A stretch of 10,088 nt of DNA from UBA11524 sp034104265 (GTDB lineage Bacteria > Bacillota > Clostridia > Christensenellales > Aristaeellaceae). This document shows positions 6,435-10,088 of this stretch, piece by piece. Numbering within the stretch: the first letter of the stretch is position 1; each line of letters starts with the position of its first letter. The DNA is taken from NCBI GenBank assembly GCA_034104265.1, contig JAXEEE010000004.1, forward strand, positions 1-10,088, written 5' to 3'. Under the pieces are notes generated by a model that ran no database searches, was not told where the DNA came from, and saw nothing but the letters and a program-made list of their open reading frames with translations. A program made the position numbers and the translations under genes.

Positions 6435-8243
6435 ATGCCACCCATGCAAGCCAAAACGTCCATGCTGTCCACCCTGGCAGGCCAGGTGAAGCAGTACAAG
6501 AGACAATCTATCCTCACACCCATCTGCGCGGCCCTGGAAGTGTTTATGGAGGTGCTGATCCCCTACGCCACGGCCGCCATCATTGACAAGGGCATCACCG
6601 CCGGGGACTTCCGCCAGGTCTGCTTCTATGGCCTGGTCATGGTGCTGCTGGCCACCGCCAGCCTGTTCTTCGGCGTGGCCGCAGCCAAGCTGGCTGCCAC
6701 GGCCTCCACGGGCTTCGCAGCCAACCTGCGCGAGGCCATGTTCACCAATATCCAGACCTTCTCCTTCTCCAACATCGACAAGTTCTCCACCGCCGGTCTG
6801 ATCACCCGCATGACCACCGACGTGAACAATATCCAGAACGCCTACGGTATGTGCATGCGCATTGCCGTGCGCGCCCCGCTGACGCTGGTCAGCTCCATGT
6901 TCATGTGCTTCTTTATCAATGCGCGGATCTCCCTGGTATTCCTGGTGGCGGTGGTGGTGCTGGCCCTGGTGCTGTCCATCCTGCTGCGCAAGGTGTCCAG
7001 GCTCTTCTCCCAGGTGTTTGAGAAGTACGACGCCCTCAACGCCTCCGTGCAGGAGAACGTCTCCGCCATCCGCGTGGTGAAGGCCTTCGTCCGCGAGGGC
7101 TATGAGCAGGGCAAGTTCTCCAAGGCCTCGCTGAACGTGTGCAACCTCTTCGTCAAAGCCGAGAGCATCATCGCGCTGAACAACCCCGTCATGATGCTGG
7201 TGGTGTACGGGTGCATCATCACCATCAGCTGGTTCGGCGCGCACTTTATCGTCGCCGGCACGCTGACCACGGGCGAGCTGACCAGCCTGTTCAGCTACGT
7301 CATGAGCACGCTGATGAGCCTGATGATGCTGTCCATGATCTTTGTCATGCTGACCATGTCCGTGGCCAGCGGCCGCCGCATTGCCGAGGTCATCAACGAG
7401 AAGGCTGACCTGACCGATCCCGAGCAGCCCGTCAAGGATGTGAAGGACGGCAGCATCGACTTTGACGACGTGACCTTCTCCTACCGGCACACCGGCTCCG
7501 GCAAGCCCACGCTGCAGCATATCAACCTGCACATTCACGCGGGCGAGACCATTGGCATCATCGGCGGCACGGGCTGCGGCAAGTCCAGCCTGGTGAGCCT
7601 GATCTCCCGCCTGTACGATGTGGACAGCGGCAGCGTGTCTGTGGGTGGGCTGGATGTGCGCCGCTACGACATGGAAGCCCTGCGCAACCAGGTGGCCGTT
7701 GTGCTGCAGAAAAACGTGCTGTTCTCCGGCACCATTCTGGAAAACCTGCGCTGGGGCAAGGAGGACGCCACCGAGGAGGAATGCCGGGAGGCCTGCCGCC
7801 TGGCCTGCGCGGACGAGTTCATCCAGCGCATGCCGGAAAAATACAACACCCACATCGAGCAGGGCGGTTCCAATGTCTCCGGCGGCCAGAAGCAGCGCCT
7901 GTGCATCGCCCGTGCCCTGCTCAAGAGCCCCAAGGTGCTGATCCTGGACGACTCCACCTCCGCCGTGGACACCGCCACCGACGCCAAGATCCGCCGGGCC
8001 TTCACCCAGCACATCCCCGGCGTGACCAAGCTGATCATCGCCCAGCGCATCTCCTCCGTGCAGGACGCGGACCGCATCATCGTCATGGAGGACGGCGCCA
8101 TCGCCGCCTTCGATACCCATGAGAACCTGATGCGCACGAGCGATATCTACCGTGAAATCTACGAGACCCAGCAGGGCGGCAGCGGCGACTTTGACGAGGC
8201 TGCCCTGGCGGATGACGACAAGGAGGTGCGCAACCATGAATAA
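6435..8243 (+). CDS. ABC exporter half-transporter with degenerate ATP site (TM287/BmrC-like subunit)
   Basis: This 602-residue protein joins a six-helix type IV (type I exporter) membrane domain to an ATPase domain. Likely membrane helices are near residues 29-50, 63-85, 142-162, 164-186, 250-273 and 284-309. The ATPase domain (about 340-602) has Walker A GGTGCGKSS (K383), signature VSGGQKQR (S482-Q485) and Walker B LILDDSTSAVD (D505). The catalytic glutamate position is aspartate (D506) and the switch histidine is glutamine (Q537, in IIAQRISS). The same two changes mark the degenerate subunit of heterodimeric exporters such as TM287/TM288. Its partner is the next gene, whose start overlaps this stop by 8 bp. 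The likely role is efflux of drugs, lipids or other amphipathic compounds; the substrate cannot be read from sequence. The ATG at 6435 has AGAAAGG ending at 6430; an in-frame ATG at 6444 is the alternative. Confidence 0.95.
   Translation: MPPMQAKTSMLSTLAGQVKQYKRQSILTPICAALEVFMEVLIPYATAAIIDKGITAGDFRQVCFYGLVMVLLATASLFFGVAAAKLAATASTGFAANLREAMFTNIQTFSFSNIDKFSTAGLITRMTTDVNNIQNAYGMCMRIAVRAPLTLVSSMFMCFFINARISLVFLVAVVVLALVLSILLRKVSRLFSQVFEKYDALNASVQENVSAIRVVKAFVREGYEQGKFSKASLNVCNLFVKAESIIALNNPVMMLVVYGCIITISWFGAHFIVAGTLTTGELTSLFSYVMSTLMSLMMLSMIFVMLTMSVASGRRIAEVINEKADLTDPEQPVKDVKDGSIDFDDVTFSYRHTGSGKPTLQHINLHIHAGETIGIIGGTGCGKSSLVSLISRLYDVDSGSVSVGGLDVRRYDMEALRNQVAVVLQKNVLFSGTILENLRWGKEDATEEECREACRLACADEFIQRMPEKYNTHIEQGGSNVSGGQKQRLCIARALLKSPKVLILDDSTSAVDTATDAKIRRAFTQHIPGVTKLIIAQRISSVQDADRIIVMEDGAIAAFDTHENLMRTSDIYREIYETQQGGSGDFDEAALADDDKEVRNHE
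8220..8226 (+). promoter_or_regulatory. Ribosome binding site of the second exporter subunit, inside the first subunit gene
   Basis: AAGGAGG lies 9 bp before the ATG at 8236, within the last codons of the upstream gene. With the 8-bp gene overlap it suggests coupled, near-equimolar synthesis of the two subunits. Confidence 0.82.
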
Positions 8244-10088
8244 GGGCAGACCCGGTCCCGGCCATGGCCCCAGGGGGATGGGCCCCCGCGGCAGCATGAA
8301 GGGCCAGTGGAAGCAACTGGGCCGCATCATGGGCTATATGCTGCGCAATTACAAGTGGCTGTTCGCCATGGTGCTGGTGTGCATCCTGGTGACGGCGCTT
8401 TGCACCATCCAGGCCACGCTGTTCCTGCAGGTGCTGATTGACGATTATATCCTGCCCATGCTGTCCACAGCAGAGGCAGGCGGCACGGTGGACTACGGCC
8501 CCCTGGGCGCGGCGCTGGCACGGCTGGCCGTCGTGCTGTCTCTGGGCCTGATCACCAGCTATGCCTACAATCGCATCATGGCGGTCATCAGCCAGGGTAC
8601 CATGCACCGCATGCGCTCGGAGCTGTTCACGCACATGGAATCCCTGCCCATCAAGTACTTCGACACCCATGTGCACGGCGATATCATGTCCGTGTACACC
8701 AACGACATCGACACCCTGCGCCAGCTGATCGGCCAGACCATCCCGCAGATCTTCAACTCCATCATCACCGTGGTGATCACCTTCACCAGCATGGTGCGCA
8801 TGAGCCCGCTGCTGACGGTACTGTCCCTTTTGATGATCGGCGTGATGATGTTCACCGCCGGGAAGCTCTCCGCCAAGTCCGGCAGGTACTTCGTGGAGCA
8901 GCAGCGGAACCTGGGCAAGGTCAACGGCTACATTGAGGAAATGATGACCGGCCAGAAGGTGGTCAAGGTCTTCTGCCATGAGGAGAAGAACATGGAGGCC
9001 TTCAACGCCATGAACGAGGAGCTTCGTTCCAGTGCGGAAACCGCCAACACCTTCGCCAACATCATGGGCCCGGTGAACAACAACCTGGGCCACCTGAGCT
9101 ATGTGCTGTGCGCGGTGGGCGGCGCGCTGATGGCCCTGGGCGGCGTGGGCGGCCTGACCCTGGGCGCCCTGGTCAGCTACCTGACGCTGAGCAAGAACTT
9201 CACCCAGCCCGTGACACAGATTGTGCAGCAGTTCAACAGCGTGATCATGGCCATGGCCGGCGCAGGCCGCGTCTTCGCCATGATGGACGAGACCCCCGAG
9301 CAGGACGACGGCTATGTGGAGCTGGTCAATGCCCGGGAGCTGCCTGACGGCACCCTGACCGAGAGCGAGGAGCGCACCGGCCTGTGGGCCTGGAAGCATC
9401 CCCATCAGGAGGACGGCACCGTCACCTACCATAAGCTGGAGGGCGGCGTGACCTTCAATGATGTGGACTTCGGCTACTCCGAGGACAAGACCGTACTGCA
9501 CAACATCAGCATGTACGCCATGCCCGGGCAGAAGATCGCCTTTGTCGGCGGCACAGGCGCAGGCAAAACCACCATCACCAACCTGATCAACCGATTCTAC
9601 GACATCCAGGACGGCAAGATCCGCTACGACGACATCAACATCAACAAGATCCGCAAGGCTGATCTGCGCCACTCCCTGGGCATGGTTTTGCAGGACACCC
9701 ACCTGTTCACCGGCACGGTGATGGACAACATCCGCTACGGCCGCCTGGACGCCACGGACGAGGAGTGCATCGCCGCTGCCCGGCTGGCTAACGCCGACGG
9801 CTTCATCACCCGCCTGCCCGACGGCTATAGCACCATGCTCACCGGCGACGGCGCAAACCTGTCCCAGGGCCAGCGGCAGCTGCTGGCCATCGCCCGCGCC
9901 GCGGTGGCAGACCCGCCCTGCCTGATCCTGGACGAGGCGACCTCCTCCATCGACACCCGCACCGAGACCCTGGTGCAGCGGGGCATGGACGCGCTGATGA
10001 AGGGACGTACCACCTTCGTCATTGCGCACCGGCTGTCCACCGTGCGCAACTCGGACTGCATCATGGTGCTGGAGCAGGGCCGGATCAT
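8236..10088 (+). CDS. ABC exporter half-transporter with competent ATP site (TM288/BmrD-like subunit; 3' end outside window)
   Basis: 617 residues are visible and the frame is open at the window edge; the sequence stops just after the D-x-I-x-V-L-E-x-G strand that follows the H-loop, so only a short C-terminal part is missing. The N-terminus is a Gly/Pro/Arg-rich tail (1-22). A six-helix exporter domain follows (about 38-345), then an ATPase domain (about 403 onward) with Walker A GGTGAGKTT (K444), signature LSQGQ (542-546), Walker B LILDEATSSID (D566, catalytic E567) and switch histidine H598 in VIAHRLST. All catalytic residues are standard. With the preceding subunit it should form a heterodimer: this Walker A/B and the partner's VSGGQ make the competent site, and this LSQGQ faces the partner's degenerate site. 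Between the membrane and ATPase domains is an unusual extra segment (about 355-402) containing RTGLWAWKHPHQEDGTVTYH. The substrate is unknown. Confidence 0.95.
   Translation, partial: MNKGRPGPGHGPRGMGPRGSMKGQWKQLGRIMGYMLRNYKWLFAMVLVCILVTALCTIQATLFLQVLIDDYILPMLSTAEAGGTVDYGPLGAALARLAVVLSLGLITSYAYNRIMAVISQGTMHRMRSELFTHMESLPIKYFDTHVHGDIMSVYTNDIDTLRQLIGQTIPQIFNSIITVVITFTSMVRMSPLLTVLSLLMIGVMMFTAGKLSAKSGRYFVEQQRNLGKVNGYIEEMMTGQKVVKVFCHEEKNMEAFNAMNEELRSSAETANTFANIMGPVNNNLGHLSYVLCAVGGALMALGGVGGLTLGALVSYLTLSKNFTQPVTQIVQQFNSVIMAMAGAGRVFAMMDETPEQDDGYVELVNARELPDGTLTESEERTGLWAWKHPHQEDGTVTYHKLEGGVTFNDVDFGYSEDKTVLHNISMYAMPGQKIAFVGGTGAGKTTITNLINRFYDIQDGKIRYDDININKIRKADLRHSLGMVLQDTHLFTGTVMDNIRYGRLDATDEECIAAARLANADGFITRLPDGYSTMLTGDGANLSQGQRQLLAIARAAVADPPCLILDEATSSIDTRTETLVQRGMDALMKGRTTFVIAHRLSTVRNSDCIMVLEQGRI

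Noticed and set aside
5963..6586. Forward open frame starting at an ATG just after the MarR ribosome binding site
   Set aside because: Spacing to AAGGAGG is only 2 bp, the product is Pro/Gly/Ala-rich without motifs, and it runs out of frame across the MarR gene and into the exporter gene.
6414..8330. 638-codon minus-strand frame opposite the first exporter gene
   Set aside because: Antisense shadow of a gene with complete ABC motifs; its composition is His/Gln/Gly/Ala-rich without structure.
8083..10029. 648-codon minus-strand frame opposite the second exporter gene
   Set aside because: Same reasoning: the opposite strand encodes a clear ABC exporter, and long stop-free antisense frames are expected at this GC content.

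Overview
The window looks like chromosomal DNA from a GC-rich member of the Clostridia (Bacillota), probably an uncultured gut lineage. This rests on strong AGGAGG-type ribosome binding sites, a family II pyrophosphatase carrying the CBS-DRTGG insertion, and a MarR plus paired ABC exporter operon of a kind common in that class. No phylogenetic marker is present, so the placement is an inference. All genes lie on the + strand.

Positions 1-962 hold the end of an integral membrane protein (probably an FtsX-type permease) and a LolD/MacB-type ABC ATPase, which together probably form one transporter. By eye this part is less GC-rich, with more mixed codon use, than what follows.

Positions 988-5796 hold four closely spaced genes: sfsA, a secreted CHAP plus peptidoglycan-binding protein, a CBS-DRTGG manganese-dependent inorganic pyrophosphatase, and an unrecognised 504-residue exported protein. 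The last ends in six tandem copies of an acidic hexapeptide, FDEEG followed by S, W or F. A strong intrinsic terminator at 5832-5859 closes this unit.

Positions 5860-5969 form a compact regulatory region. It has two palindromes 19 bp apart and a near-consensus sigma-A promoter (TTGACA, 17 bp, TATACT). One palindrome overlaps the -35 box.

Positions 5970-10088 hold a MarR-family regulator followed by two ABC exporter half-transporters, the second running off the window. Their motifs predict a heterodimer with one degenerate and one competent ATP site. The likely logic is a MarR repressor controlling its own operon and a drug or lipid exporter.

I found no RNA genes, mobile elements or CRISPR array. 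The gene content is mostly of known families. The least explained items are the repeat-tailed exported protein and the double-palindrome control region.
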